Source of the DNA: JBQTHP01 sp052389755
GTDB taxonomy: Bacteria > Pseudomonadota > Gammaproteobacteria > Steroidobacterales > Steroidobacteraceae
Length of the DNA: 39,845 nt
Assembly: GCA_052389755.1 (NCBI GenBank)
Contig: JBQTHP010000076.1
Coordinates: forward strand, 1 to 39,845
Direction of reading: 5' to 3'
The position numbers and the translations under genes are program-made. Every line of letters begins with the position of its first letter. Position 1 is the stretch's first letter. The notes below the pieces were generated by a model. The model saw only the letters and a list, made by a program, of their open reading frames with translations. It had not been told where the DNA came from and did not search any database. Shown in pieces: positions 31,340 to 39,763 of the stretch.

Positions 31340-33268
31340 ATGCCGGTCGTGACATTGCCCGATGGCAGTCAACGCCGCTTCGACCAGCCGGTGACGGTGG
31401 ACGAGGTGGCGGGGGCCATTGGCGCGGGCCTGCGCAAGGCAGCGCTCGGCGCGCGCGTGAACGGCAAGCTCGTCGATACCTCGCACGTGATCGGCACCGA
31501 CGCGAATCTCGCGATCATCACGGAGAAGGATCCGGCCGGCCTCGAGATCATCCGCCACTCGACTGCGCATCTGCTAGCGCAGGCCGTGAAGGAGCTCTTC
31601 CCCGACGCGCAGGTCACGATCGGACCGGTGATCGAGGACGGTTTCTACTACGACTTCGCCTACAAGCGTCCCTTCACGCCAGAGGACATCGCGGCGATCG
31701 AAGCGAAGATGACTGAGCTCGCGAAGGCGGATCAGAAGGTGAACCGTCGTGTCATGAAGCGCGACGACGCGGTGAAGTTCTTCAAGGATCTCGGAGAACA
31801 CTACAAGGCCGAGATCATCGCGAGCATTCCGGAGAAGGACGAGATCAGCCTCTACGGGCAGGGCAACTGGATCGACCTCTGCCGGGGGCCACACGTTCCG
31901 TCCACCGGGAAGCTCAAGGCTTTCAAGCTCATGAAGGTCGCGGGCGCGTACTGGCGCGGCGATTCACGCAACGAGATGCTGCAGCGGATCTACGGCACCG
32001 CCTGGGGCGACAAGAAGCAGCTGGACGAATACCTCCACCGCCTCGAAGAGGCCGAGAAGCGCGATCACCGGCGCATCGGGCGCGATCTCGATCTCTTCCA
32101 CATGCAGGAAGAGGCGCCGGGCGCGGTGTTCTGGCATCCGAAAGGCTGGCAGCTCTTCCAGACGCTCATCGCCTACATGCGCGAGAAGCAGAACGCCGCC
32201 GGCTTCGAGGAAGTGAGCGCGCCCGAGATCATGGAGGTGAGCCTCTGGCACCAGTCGGGGCACCTCGAGAAGTTCGGCGAGAACATGTATCTCACGAAGA
32301 CGCCGGACGAACGCACGTTCGCGATCAAGCCCATGAACTGCCCGGGCCACGTGCAGATCTTCAAGCAGGGCATCCGCAGCTACCGCGATCTGCCGATCCG
32401 CCTGGCGGAGTTCGGCAAGGTGCATCGCTACGAGCCCTCCGGCGCCCTCCACGGGCTCATGCGCGTGCGCGCGTTCACACAGGACGATGCGCATATCTTC
32501 ATCACCGAAGAGCAGATCACCGAGGAGACGGTGCGCGGCATCGAGCTCCTGATGTCGATATACCGCGACTTCGGCTTCGACGACGTGGCGGTGAAGTTTG
32601 CCGATCGCCCGCCGAAGCGCGTGGGCGAGGACGATGTGTGGACGCGCGCCGAGAACGCCCTGCAGGCCGGCACCCGCGCCGCCGGAATCGACTTCACGCT
32701 GAATCCGGGGGAGGGCGCCTTCTACGGCCCCAAGCTCGAGTTCATCCTGAAGGATGCGATCGGACGGGACTGGCAATGTGGTACCTGGCAGGTGGACCTC
32801 AATCTGCCGGGGCGTCTCGGCGCGCATTACATCGACGAGCACAGCCGCAAGTGCACGCCGGTGATGCTCCACCGCGCGATCTTCGGCTCGCTCGAGCGCT
32901 TCCTGGGCATTCTGCTCGAGCACCATGCCGGCAAGCTCCCGGTGTGGCTTGCCCCGGTGCAGGTGGTCGTGATGACGATTACCGAGCGCCAGAACGACTA
33001 TGTCCGTCACGTGACGGAAAGCCTTGAAAAACAGGGATTTCGCGTCGAATCAGACTTGCGGAACGAGAAGGTGGGCTTTAAGATCCGCGAGCACACGCTC
33101 CAGCGCGTGCCTTACATGTTGGTCGCGGGCGATAAGGAAGTCGCCGCGAATTTATTGTCAGTGCGTTCCCGCAGCGGAAAGGACCTCGGCGCGATGTCCG
33201 TGGAGACGTTCGTCTCACGTCTCCGCGGCGAGCTCGAGAGCCGCGGGCGCCGAACGATGGGGGATTAG
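31340..33268 (+). CDS. thrS: threonyl-tRNA synthetase
   Basis: A 642-residue class II synthetase, the normal length. It has an N-terminal TGS domain (VVTLPDGSQRRFDQPVTVDE). The SAD editing domain carries HSTAHLLAQAVKELFP near its start. The catalytic core has MNCPGHVQIFK (zinc Cys), RVRAFTQDDAHIF and GTWQVDLNLPGR. The anticodon-binding domain begins near LPVWLAPVQVVVM. It charges tRNA-Thr. TAGGAA lies ahead of the ATG. It directly follows tRNA-Val and precedes infC in the conserved translation cluster. Confidence 0.97.
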   Translation: MPVVTLPDGSQRRFDQPVTVDEVAGAIGAGLRKAALGARVNGKLVDTSHVIGTDANLAIITEKDPAGLEIIRHSTAHLLAQAVKELFPDAQVTIGPVIEDGFYYDFAYKRPFTPEDIAAIEAKMTELAKADQKVNRRVMKRDDAVKFFKDLGEHYKAEIIASIPEKDEISLYGQGNWIDLCRGPHVPSTGKLKAFKLMKVAGAYWRGDSRNEMLQRIYGTAWGDKKQLDEYLHRLEEAEKRDHRRIGRDLDLFHMQEEAPGAVFWHPKGWQLFQTLIAYMREKQNAAGFEEVSAPEIMEVSLWHQSGHLEKFGENMYLTKTPDERTFAIKPMNCPGHVQIFKQGIRSYRDLPIRLAEFGKVHRYEPSGALHGLMRVRAFTQDDAHIFITEEQITEETVRGIELLMSIYRDFGFDDVAVKFADRPPKRVGEDDVWTRAENALQAGTRAAGIDFTLNPGEGAFYGPKLEFILKDAIGRDWQCGTWQVDLNLPGRLGAHYIDEHSRKCTPVMLHRAIFGSLERFLGILLEHHAGKLPVWLAPVQVVVMTITERQNDYVRHVTESLEKQGFRVESDLRNEKVGFKIREHTLQRVPYMLVAGDKEVAANLLSVRSRSGKDLGAMSVETFVSRLRGELESRGRRTMGD

Positions 33269-33277
33269 CGTATAGCC

Positions 33278-33793
33278 ATTGCAAGCAAGCGTGTCCGGCG
33301 CAACGAGGAGATCACCGCTCCAGAGCTGCGAGTGATCGGGCCGGATGGGGGGCAAGCCGGGGTGATGACCCGCTTCGAGGCGCTGGCAATGGCGTCCGCC
33401 GCTGAGCTGGATCTTGTCGAGGTGTCGCCGACCGCGGAACCGCCGGTCGTGCGCATCATGGATGACGGCAAGTTTCTCTTCGAGCAGAACAAGAAGGCCC
33501 ACTCTGCCAAGCGCAAGCAGAAGCAGATCCAGGTCAAGGAAGTGAAGTTTCGTCCCGGTACGGGAGAGGGCGATTACCAGATCAAGCTGCGTAATCTGAT
33601 CCGCTTCCTCACCGAGGGGGACAAGGCCAAGGTGACCTTACGGTTCCGCGGCCGCGAGATGGTGCACCAGGACATCGGGCGCCGGCTTCTCGATCGGGTG
33701 GTAAGCGACCTGGCTCAGGTGAGCGTCGTCGAGCAGAACCCGATCATGGAAGGTCGCCAGATGGTCATGGTGTTTGCACCGAAGAAGAAGTGA
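33278..33793 (+). CDS. infC: translation initiation factor IF-3 (non-AUG start)
   Basis: The coding frame begins 5' of every ATG, GTG or TTG: VRRNEEITAPELRVIG, the conserved IF-3 N-terminus, is encoded upstream of the first ordinary start (GTG at 33332). I chose the ATT at 33278 (171 aa) because infC of other bacteria uses AUU for autoregulation. An ATA at 33272 is in frame too and is better spaced from GGGGG (33259-33263). Conserved parts include LDLVEVSP, VRIMDDGKFLFEQ, KFRPGTGEGDYQIKLRN and GREMVHQDIG. The thrS stop is 9 bp away. IF-3 binds the 30S subunit and checks start codons. Confidence 0.92.
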   Translation: MASKRVRRNEEITAPELRVIGPDGGQAGVMTRFEALAMASAAELDLVEVSPTAEPPVVRIMDDGKFLFEQNKKAHSAKRKQKQIQVKEVKFRPGTGEGDYQIKLRNLIRFLTEGDKAKVTLRFRGREMVHQDIGRRLLDRVVSDLAQVSVVEQNPIMEGRQMVMVFAPKKK

Positions 33794-33795
33794 CT

Positions 33796-33828
33796 CAGAC
33801 GACTAAGACGACCAAGACGACTTAGACG
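33796..33828. repeat. 9-bp tandem repeat between infC and rpmI
   Basis: About 3.5 imperfect units of AAGACGACY: CAGACGACT, AAGACGACC, AAGACGACT, then TAGACG. It begins 2 bp after the infC stop. It is too short and regular for a CRISPR and has no clear function. Confidence 0.6.
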
Positions 33829-33846
33829 TCGGTCCGCCGGCAAGTG

Positions 33847-33868
33847 AGCCAGGAGTCATCTGGCTTTG
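33847..33868 (+). terminator. weak hairpin upstream of rpmI
   Basis: AGCCAG (33847-33852) pairs with CTGGCT (33860-33865) around a 7-nt loop, followed by a short TTT. It lies about 40 bp before rpmI. It could attenuate read-through or belong to an L20-responsive leader, both inferred from position. Confidence 0.3.
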
Positions 33869-33902
33869 CGAGCCGTAGCCATACAAAAGAGGAGTCGAAG
33901 AC

Positions 33903-34106
33903 ATGCCCAAGTTGAAAACCAACCGGGCGGCAGCGAAGCGTTTTCGCAAGACGGCGAAGGGCTACAAGAGGTACTCCGCCGGCCGCCGCCACAACCTCGG
34001 CGACAAGGCCCGCAAGACAAAGCGCCAGCTACGCTCGGGCGGCTCGAGCCTCGTGCACGACAGCGACACCGGTCGTCTCGACCAGCTGCTGCCGAACCAC
34101 AAGTAA
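33903..34106 (+). CDS. rpmI: 50S ribosomal protein L35
   Basis: A 67-residue basic protein with the L35 signature MPKLKTNRAAAKRFRKTAKG near the start, followed by GRRHNLGDKARKTKRQLR. The usual length is about 64-66. GAGG lies upstream of the ATG. It is followed by rplT after 24 bp; in related bacteria the pair is regulated by L20. Confidence 0.95.
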   Translation: MPKLKTNRAAAKRFRKTAKGYKRYSAGRRHNLGDKARKTKRQLRSGGSSLVHDSDTGRLDQLLPNHK

Positions 34107-34130
34107 GCGTCCCCTCCCGAGGAGTTTTTC

Positions 34131-34496
34131 ATGGCACGAGTCAAGCGTGGCGTGACGGCCGGCCGTCGTCACAAGAAGGTTCTGAAGAAGGCGAAGGGCT
34201 ACTACAACGCCCGGCGCAAGGTCTATCGCGCGGCGAAGCAGGCCGTCATCAAGGCAGGCCAGTACGCCTATCGCGACCGGCGCGCGAAGAAGCGCGAGTT
34301 CCGCGCGCTCTGGATCGCGCGCATCAACGCGGCGGCGCGCGTACACGGCCTGTCGTACAGCAGGATGATCGACGGCCTGAACAAGGCCGGCGTCACGGTC
34401 GACCGCAAGGTGCTGGCCGATCTTGCGGTGCACGATGCGGCCGCGTTCGGCGCCATCGCGCAGCAGGCCAAGACGGCGCTCGGTATTGCCGCGTGA
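34131..34496 (+). CDS. rplT: 50S ribosomal protein L20
   Basis: A 121-residue L20. It opens with MARVKRGVTAGRRHKKVLKK, followed by AKGYYNARRKVYRAAKQAV, and ends with the conserved DLAVHDAAAFGAIAQQAK. It binds 23S rRNA early in assembly and represses its own operon in well-studied bacteria. GAGGAG precedes the ATG. Confidence 0.97.
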   Translation: MARVKRGVTAGRRHKKVLKKAKGYYNARRKVYRAAKQAVIKAGQYAYRDRRAKKREFRALWIARINAAARVHGLSYSRMIDGLNKAGVTVDRKVLADLAVHDAAAFGAIAQQAKTALGIAA

Positions 34497-34512
34497 CGTT
34501 CACGGCGCGTCC

Positions 34513-35535
34513 GTGAGCGATCTGTCGGGTCTCGTCGAGCAGGCACTCGCCGAAGTGGCCGCGAGCAACGCGCTCTCGGCCCTCGACGACGCGCGCGTGC
34601 GCTGGCTCGGCAAGAAAGGCGCGCTCACCGAGCAGTTGAAAGCGCTCGGCGGATTGCCCGCTGCCGAGCGGCCGGCGGCCGGCCAGCGCATCAACGATGC
34701 GAAAGAGCGCGTGCAGACCGCGATCGAAGCGCGGCGAGCGGCACTCGAGCGCGCAGCGGACGCCTCGAAACTCACGGCCGGGCGCATCGACGTCACGCTG
34801 CCGGGGCGCGGCGAGCCGCGCGGCGGCCTGCACCCCGTCACGAAAGCGCGGCTGCGCATCGAAGAGCTCTTCCGCCGCGCGGGATTCGAAGTGGCCGAAG
34901 GTCCGGAGATCGAGAACGATTTCTACAACTTCGAAGCGCTCAACATCCCCGCAAACCATCCCTCGCGCGCGCTGCACGACACGTTCTACTTCGGCGACGG
35001 GCGGCTGCTTCGCACGCACACCTCGCCGGTGCAGATCCGTGCGATGCAGGCGCACGGCGCGCCGCTCGCGGTGATCGCGCCGGGGCGCTGCTATCGCTCC
35101 GACCACGACATGACGCACTCGCCGATGTTTCACCAGCTCGAAGGCATCGTCGTCGGTCCCGACGTGAGCTTCGCCAACATGAAGGCGGTGCTGCACGGCT
35201 TCGTCCAGGCGTTCTTCGAGCGTGACCTCGGGATGCGTCTGCGTCCCTCGTACTTTCCCTTCGTCGAGCCGGGCGCCGAAGTGGACATATCGTGCGTGTT
35301 CTGCGGTGGCTCGGGCTGCCGGGTGTGCAAGCACACCGGCTGGCTGGAGATCTCCGGCTGCGGGATGGTGCATCCCACGGTGCTGCGGGCGGGTGGCGTC
35401 GATGCTGAAAAGTTCACCGGCTATGCGTTCGGCGCGGGCATCGACCGCCTCGCCATGCTTCGCTACGGCGTCAACGACCTCAGGATGTTCTACGAGAACG
35501 ATCTGCGCTTCCTGCAGCAGTTCCGGACGTTCTGA
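34513..35535 (+). CDS. pheS: phenylalanyl-tRNA synthetase alpha subunit
   Basis: A 340-residue class II synthetase subunit. It has an N-terminal coiled coil (to about residue 85), motif 1 around GFEVAEGPEIENDFYNFEAL, then PARALHDTFY-like SRALHDTFYF. Motif 2 lies near APGRCYRSDHDMTHSPMFHQ, and motif 3 near FGAGIDRLAMLRYG. The start is a GTG at 34513, 16 bp after rplT, chosen because it gives the family length; the Shine-Dalgarno is poor. It forms an alpha2-beta2 enzyme with pheT. Confidence 0.95.
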   Translation: MSDLSGLVEQALAEVAASNALSALDDARVRWLGKKGALTEQLKALGGLPAAERPAAGQRINDAKERVQTAIEARRAALERAADASKLTAGRIDVTLPGRGEPRGGLHPVTKARLRIEELFRRAGFEVAEGPEIENDFYNFEALNIPANHPSRALHDTFYFGDGRLLRTHTSPVQIRAMQAHGAPLAVIAPGRCYRSDHDMTHSPMFHQLEGIVVGPDVSFANMKAVLHGFVQAFFERDLGMRLRPSYFPFVEPGAEVDISCVFCGGSGCRVCKHTGWLEISGCGMVHPTVLRAGGVDAEKFTGYAFGAGIDRLAMLRYGVNDLRMFYENDLRFLQQFRTF

Positions 35536-35538
35536 GCC

Positions 35539-37926
35539 ATGAAGGTCCCGTACTCCTGGCTGCGAGAGTGGGTGGACGTGCCGTGGGATGCACGTGAGCT
35601 CGGCGCGCGGCTCACCATGTGCGGGTTCGAGCTCGAAGCCATCGAGCCCGCGGCGCCTATGTTCAGCGGCGTGGTAATTGCTGAGATTCTGTCGGCCGAA
35701 CGGCACCCGCAAGCCGATAAGCTGCAGGTGTGCCGTGTCTCGACGGGGCAAGGCGAGCCGCTGCAGATCGTCTGCGGCGCGAGCAACGCGCGCGCCGGAC
35801 TCAAGGCTGCGCTCGCCACCGTCGGTGCGCAGCTGCCCGGCGGGCTCGACATCAAGGCCGCGAAGCTTCGCGGCGTCGAGTCCTTCGGCATGCTCGCCTC
35901 GGCGAAAGAGCTGGGGCTTGCCGAGACGTCTGCGGGCATCCTCGCGTTGCCGCCCGACGCTCCGCTCGGTCGCTCACTGCGCGAGTACCTCGCGCTCGAC
36001 GATCAGGTTCTCGACGTCAACGTGATGCCGAACCGCGGCGACGCCATGTCGGTCCTGGGAGTCGCGCGCGAAGTTGCAGCACTGTCGGGCCGTCCGGTCA
36101 CAGGCCCGCCAATCGATGCCGTGTCCGCGAAGCATCGGGATACCTTCCCGGTGCATCTCGATGCGCCGGCAGCCTGCCCAAAGTTCGTCGGTCGCGTGAT
36201 CCGCGGAGTGAACAACCGCGCGACGACGCCTGCGGGGGTGCGCGAGCGCCTGCGGCGTGCCGGCGTGCGTTCGATCAGCCCGATCGTCGATGCCGCGAAT
36301 TACGTGCTGCTCGAGCTCGGCCAGCCGATGCACGCGTACGATCTTGCGAAGCTCGATCGTGAGATCCGCGTGCGCTACGCGACAGCCGGCGAGGCGTGCA
36401 CGCTTCTCGACGGCCGCACCGTTACCGCCGATACCGATGTCCTCGTCATCGCGGACCGCGCCGGCCCCGTGGGGCTCGCGGGCATCATGGGCGGCGAGCG
36501 CACGGCGGTCAGCGAGGCGACGAGTGACGTGTTCCTCGAAGTCGCGTTCTTCTCACCCGATGCGATCGCAGGACGCGCGCGCCGCTTCGGCCTCGTGACC
36601 GATGCGAGCCAGCGGTTCGAGCGCGGTGTCGATCCGTCCGGGCAGGAACGCGCAATCGAGCGCGCAACGGCGCTGATTCAGAGCATCGCCGGCGGCTCAC
36701 CACGCCCGGTGAGCACGACGCAGCACGCGGCCGCGTTGCCGAAGCGCTCCGCGGTGCCGCTGCGCCGCTCGCAGCTCGCGCGACTGCTGGGCGCAACGAT
36801 CGAGCCGGGCAAGGTGGAGAGCACGCTCAAGGCCCTGCAGATGCGCGTCGAACGTACCGGCGACGGCTGGTCCGTCGTGCCGCCCTCGCACCGCTTCGAT
36901 GTCACCATCGAGGCCGATCTCATCGACGAGGTCGCGCGCATCGTCGGCTTCGATGCGATTGCCGAAGCCGACGCGCACATTACGCATCATTTCCGCCGCG
37001 TGAGCGAAGAGCGGCCTCCGGAGCGTACGGTGCTCGAGGCGCTCGCCGCGCGCGGCTACCAGGAAGCGATCACGTTCGCGTTCGTCGATCCCGCGCTGCA
37101 ATCGAAGCTGTTTCCGGATCGGCCCGGTTTAGCGCTTGCAAACCCGATCTCGAGCGACCTCTCGGTGATGCGCGTGTCGCTCTGGCCCGGACTGTTGCGC
37201 GCCGCCCGCGAGAATCTGCATCGCCAGCAGGATCGCGTGCGCCTCTTCGAGCACGGTGCGAGCTTCGATGTCGATGGGACGGCGACGCGCGAGGTCGATC
37301 TTCTGAGCGGCATCGCGCTCGGACCTCGGGTCGCGGAGCAATGGGGTTTGCCGCGCGAGATGCGCGTGCCCACGGATTTCTACGATGTGAAGGCCGACGT
37401 CGAATCGCTGCTCGCCGCAACCGGCGATGCCGATGCGATGCGCTTCGATGCGGCGAGTCTGCCGTCTCTGCATCCGGGCCGCGCGGCGCGAATCACCCGC
37501 GACGGCGCGCCGGTCGGCTGGATCGGCGAATTGCACCCCGCGCTCGTCCGCGAGCTCGACTTTACATATGCGCCGGTCCTCTTCGAGCTCGAGTTTTACG
37601 CTGCACTGCGGGTGCGCGTTCCCTCCCTGCGCGAGGTTTCGCGCTTTCCGCATGTGCGTCGGGACCTCGCCATCGTCGTGGACGAAGACGTGGCTTTAAG
37701 CGCCCTGCGCGAACGTGTAACCTTGGCCGCCTCGCAGCTTCTGCAGAGCTTCCTCGTTTTCGACGTCTACCGCGGACCGGGTGTAGAATCTGGTCGAAAA
37801 AGTGTCGCTTTGGGCTTGATTTTTCAGGGGAAATCTCGCACTCTGACGGACGTGGAGGCGGATCGCGCGGTGGCAGACATCGTGGCCGATCTGCGCGAAA
37901 GCCTGAACGCGAGAGTTCGAGAATAA
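35539..37926 (+). CDS. pheT: phenylalanyl-tRNA synthetase beta subunit
   Basis: A 795-residue subunit of normal length. It has an N-terminal B1 segment MKVPYSWLREWVDVP, a tRNA-binding OB domain (about 40-150, HPQADKLQVCRVS), the B3/B4 editing region, a B5 domain (about 400-475) and a catalytic-like core. The C-terminal FDX-ACB anticodon domain begins near SLREVSRFPHVRRDLAIVVD. It follows pheS by 3 bp. A promoter-like TAGAAT lies inside its 3' end. Confidence 0.96.
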   Translation: MKVPYSWLREWVDVPWDARELGARLTMCGFELEAIEPAAPMFSGVVIAEILSAERHPQADKLQVCRVSTGQGEPLQIVCGASNARAGLKAALATVGAQLPGGLDIKAAKLRGVESFGMLASAKELGLAETSAGILALPPDAPLGRSLREYLALDDQVLDVNVMPNRGDAMSVLGVAREVAALSGRPVTGPPIDAVSAKHRDTFPVHLDAPAACPKFVGRVIRGVNNRATTPAGVRERLRRAGVRSISPIVDAANYVLLELGQPMHAYDLAKLDREIRVRYATAGEACTLLDGRTVTADTDVLVIADRAGPVGLAGIMGGERTAVSEATSDVFLEVAFFSPDAIAGRARRFGLVTDASQRFERGVDPSGQERAIERATALIQSIAGGSPRPVSTTQHAAALPKRSAVPLRRSQLARLLGATIEPGKVESTLKALQMRVERTGDGWSVVPPSHRFDVTIEADLIDEVARIVGFDAIAEADAHITHHFRRVSEERPPERTVLEALAARGYQEAITFAFVDPALQSKLFPDRPGLALANPISSDLSVMRVSLWPGLLRAARENLHRQQDRVRLFEHGASFDVDGTATREVDLLSGIALGPRVAEQWGLPREMRVPTDFYDVKADVESLLAATGDADAMRFDAASLPSLHPGRAARITRDGAPVGWIGELHPALVRELDFTYAPVLFELEFYAALRVRVPSLREVSRFPHVRRDLAIVVDEDVALSALRERVTLAASQLLQSFLVFDVYRGPGVESGRKSVALGLIFQGKSRTLTDVEADRAVADIVADLRESLNARVRE
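37760..37789 (+). promoter_or_regulatory. candidate internal promoter for ihfA inside pheT
   Basis: TCGACG (37760-37765), an 18-bp spacer and TAGAAT (37784-37789, preceded by TG) lie in the pheT coding region, about 145 bp before ihfA. An AT-rich patch follows. Transcription of ihfA from within pheT is known in Escherichia coli, which supports this placement. It rests on pattern only. Confidence 0.4.
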
Positions 37927-37932
37927 ACACGC

Positions 37933-38232
37933 ATGGCTCTCACGAAAGCCGAAATGGCCGAAGCGCTCTTCAACCAGCTCGGTCTCAACAAGCGGGAAGC
38001 ACGCGAGCTCGTCGATCTCTTCTTCGAAGAGGTGCGAGCGGCACTGTCCAACGGGGAGCAGGTGAAGTTGTCCGGGTTCGGTAACTTCGATCTGCGCGAC
38101 AAGAACCAGCGCCCGGGACGTAACCCGAAAACCGGTGAGGAAATACCGATCAGCGCACGACGCGTGGTCACGTTCCGCCCGGGGCAGAAGCTGAAAGCGC
38201 GGGTCGAAGCCTATGTTGGAACCCAGGAATAA
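37933..38232 (+). CDS. ihfA: integration host factor alpha subunit
   Basis: A 99-residue HU/IHF-fold DNA-bending protein. The hallmarks are LTKAEMAEALFNQLGLNK, VKLSGFGNFDLRDKNQRPGR and the proline arm NPKTGEEIPISARRVVTF. It works with IhfB in recombination and in sigma-54 promoter activation, relevant to the efflux operon here. It lies 6 bp after pheT, and its 3' end overlaps the MerR-like gene by 20 bp. Confidence 0.96.
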   Translation: MALTKAEMAEALFNQLGLNKREARELVDLFFEEVRAALSNGEQVKLSGFGNFDLRDKNQRPGRNPKTGEEIPISARRVVTFRPGQKLKARVEAYVGTQE

Positions 38233-38569
38233 CAACGAGCTGCCGCCGATCCCGGGCAAGCGCTACTTCACCATAGGTGAAGTGAGCGATCTCTGCGGCG
38301 TGAAGCCGCACGTGCTGCGCTACTGGGAGCAGGAGTTCCCGCAGCTGAAGCCCGTCAAGCGGCGCGGCAATCGCCGCTACTACCAGCGCCAGGACGTCAT
38401 CGTCATCCGCCAGATCAGAAGCCTGCTCTACGATCAGGGCTTCACCATCGGCGGCGCGCGCAATAAGCTCACGGGCGAGGAAGCGCGCACGGACGTGAGC
38501 CAGAGCCAGCAGATCATCAGGCAAGTGCGGCTCGAGCTGGAAGACCTTCTGAAAGTCCTGCGCCGCTGA
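38213..38569 (+). CDS. MerR-family transcriptional regulator
   Basis: A 118-residue protein with an N-terminal MerR winged helix (YFTIGEVSDLCGVKPHVLRY followed by WEQEFPQLKPVKRRGNRRYY). A linker and a short C-terminal helix (QIIRQVRLELEDLLKVLRR) follow. No metal-binding cysteines are present, so it is not a classical metal sensor. The gene overlaps ihfA by 20 bp, the conserved arrangement in many gammaproteobacteria. Its targets are unknown. Confidence 0.92.
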   Translation: MLEPRNNNELPPIPGKRYFTIGEVSDLCGVKPHVLRYWEQEFPQLKPVKRRGNRRYYQRQDVIVIRQIRSLLYDQGFTIGGARNKLTGEEARTDVSQSQQIIRQVRLELEDLLKVLRR

Positions 38570-38601
38570 CGGCCCGTCTTTCCTCGCAAGGAGCGCACGA
38601 C

Positions 38602-38919
38602 ATGAGCGAGGCGTCGAACAACAAACCCTCCGTCGATCGGCTGATGCAGGATCTGCACGCCGTTCTCGAGGACGCGGACGCGCTGCTGCGTGCGACGGCC
38701 GGCAACGCCGGCGAGAAAGTGCAGCAGGCTCGCGCCCGAGCCGAAGAATCCGTGCGCGCCGCACGCGAGCGGATGGTCGCGGCGCAAGAGGATCTCGCGC
38801 AACACGCACAGGTCATTGCGCAGGATGCGGATCGGTACGTGCGCGACAAGCCATGGCAGGCAATCGGCATCGCCGCCGGGGTGGCGTTCGTCGTCGGACT
38901 GCTCGTCGGGCGCCGCTAG
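38602..38919 (+). CDS. DUF883 (YqjD/ElaB-type) membrane-anchored protein
   Basis: A 105-residue protein: a long amphipathic helix (about 10-80, VDRLMQDLHAVLEDADALLR onward), then the DUF883 end DRYVRDKPWQAIGIAAGVAF with a C-terminal membrane helix and GRR. In Escherichia coli the family anchors ribosomes at the membrane in stationary phase. AAGGAG lies before the ATG. It is the first of three linked envelope genes. Confidence 0.92.
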   Translation: MSEASNNKPSVDRLMQDLHAVLEDADALLRATAGNAGEKVQQARARAEESVRAARERMVAAQEDLAQHAQVIAQDADRYVRDKPWQAIGIAAGVAFVVGLLVGRR

Positions 38920-38942
38920 TCTTTCGCACCGCTCGAGTCTCG

Positions 38943-39350
38943 ATGGACATCCACGAGCCCGGCCCCGAACCGCAGCCGGCGGAAGGGCGCCTCTTCGGCG
39001 CGATTCGCCGGCTGCTCACGACTTTTCTTGCGATCGCGCAGACACGCGCCGAGCTGCTTGCGACCGAGCTGCAGGAAGAGGTGCATCGGGCCGCATCCGT
39101 GCTGCTGTGGTCGTTCGTCGCGCTGTTGTTCGCGACGCTCGCGGTGCTCATGATCGCCGTGACGCTGCTGGTCGCGTTCTGGGAGGAGCACCGCTTGCTG
39201 GTGGCGATCCTCATCAGCGCCGCGTTCGTCGCCGTGACGATCGGCACCGGGCTGTTAGCGAGGGCGAAAGTGCGATCCAAAGCGCGTTTTCTGTCTGCCA
39301 CACTCGATGAGCTCAAGCGTGACCGTGCGATAGTGGAGCGAGAACCATGA
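38943..39350 (+). CDS. holin-superfamily III (YqjE-like) membrane protein
   Basis: A 135-residue protein. An N-terminal amphipathic segment (LFGAIRRLLTTFLAIAQTRAELLATELQEE, given here as AIRRLLTTFLAIAQTRAEL) is followed by two helices: VLLWSFVALLFATLAVLMIA and LLVAILISAAFVAVTIGTGL. This is typical of the YqjE/phage-holin-X group. The ATG at 38943 was chosen over upstream Arg-rich codons. Its stop overlaps the next ATG (ATGA). Confidence 0.88.
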   Translation: MDIHEPGPEPQPAEGRLFGAIRRLLTTFLAIAQTRAELLATELQEEVHRAASVLLWSFVALLFATLAVLMIAVTLLVAFWEEHRLLVAILISAAFVAVTIGTGLLARAKVRSKARFLSATLDELKRDRAIVEREP

Positions 39351-39667
39351 CGGATCGATCGGACGAACTGGCGCGGCGCCGGCGGGCCCTCGCGCTACGG
39401 AGTGAACGGCTGCGACGTGAGCTCGCGGACGATGCCGAAGTGGTCGGCGAAACCGTCACGCGGGTGGATGGCGTGGTCGAATCCGCGCGTCGCTATGCAT
39501 CGCCTGCGCTGCTACTGGCAGGCGGCGTACTGCTTCTGTTTCTACTGGCGAACCCGGCCCGTTCAGTAGCGTGGCTCACACGCGGTGCGGTGCTGCTGTC
39601 GATTGCGCGTCGCGCGGTGTCCCTGTACCGGCACGCCCGCGCGGAGCTTTCGCCGCCACGCGGGTGA
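39347..39667 (+). CDS. YqjK-like protein
   Basis: A 106-residue protein with a charged Arg-rich helix (ELARRRRALALRSERLRREL) and one or two membrane segments (ALLLAGGVLLLFLLANP). It fits the YqjK family by position after DUF883 and YqjE-type genes and by composition. Overlap with the previous gene implies coupling. Function unknown. Confidence 0.8.
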   Translation: MTDRSDELARRRRALALRSERLRRELADDAEVVGETVTRVDGVVESARRYASPALLLAGGVLLLFLLANPARSVAWLTRGAVLLSIARRAVSLYRHARAELSPPRG

Positions 39668-39686
39668 GATATCATGCCGGCCTGGT

Positions 39687-39763
39687 CGGGGCGTGGCGCA
39701 GTCTGGTAGCGCACTTGCATGGGGTGCAAGGGGTCCCGAGTTCAAATCTCGGCGCCCCGACCA
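39687..39763 (+). tRNA. tRNA-Pro (GGG)
   Basis: A 77-nt cloverleaf. The acceptor CGGGGCG pairs with CGCCCCG, with an A discriminator and an encoded CCA. The D-arm is GCGCAGTCTGGTAGCGC. The anticodon stem is CTTGC/GCAAG with loop ATGGGGT (anticodon GGG), and the T-arm is CCGAG-TTCAAAT-CTCGG. Nothing else is recognisable in the last 80 bp of the window. Confidence 0.96.

Noticed and set aside
33796..33828. CRISPR-like array
   Set aside because: The units are only 9 bp and contiguous, with no spacers and no cas genes nearby.
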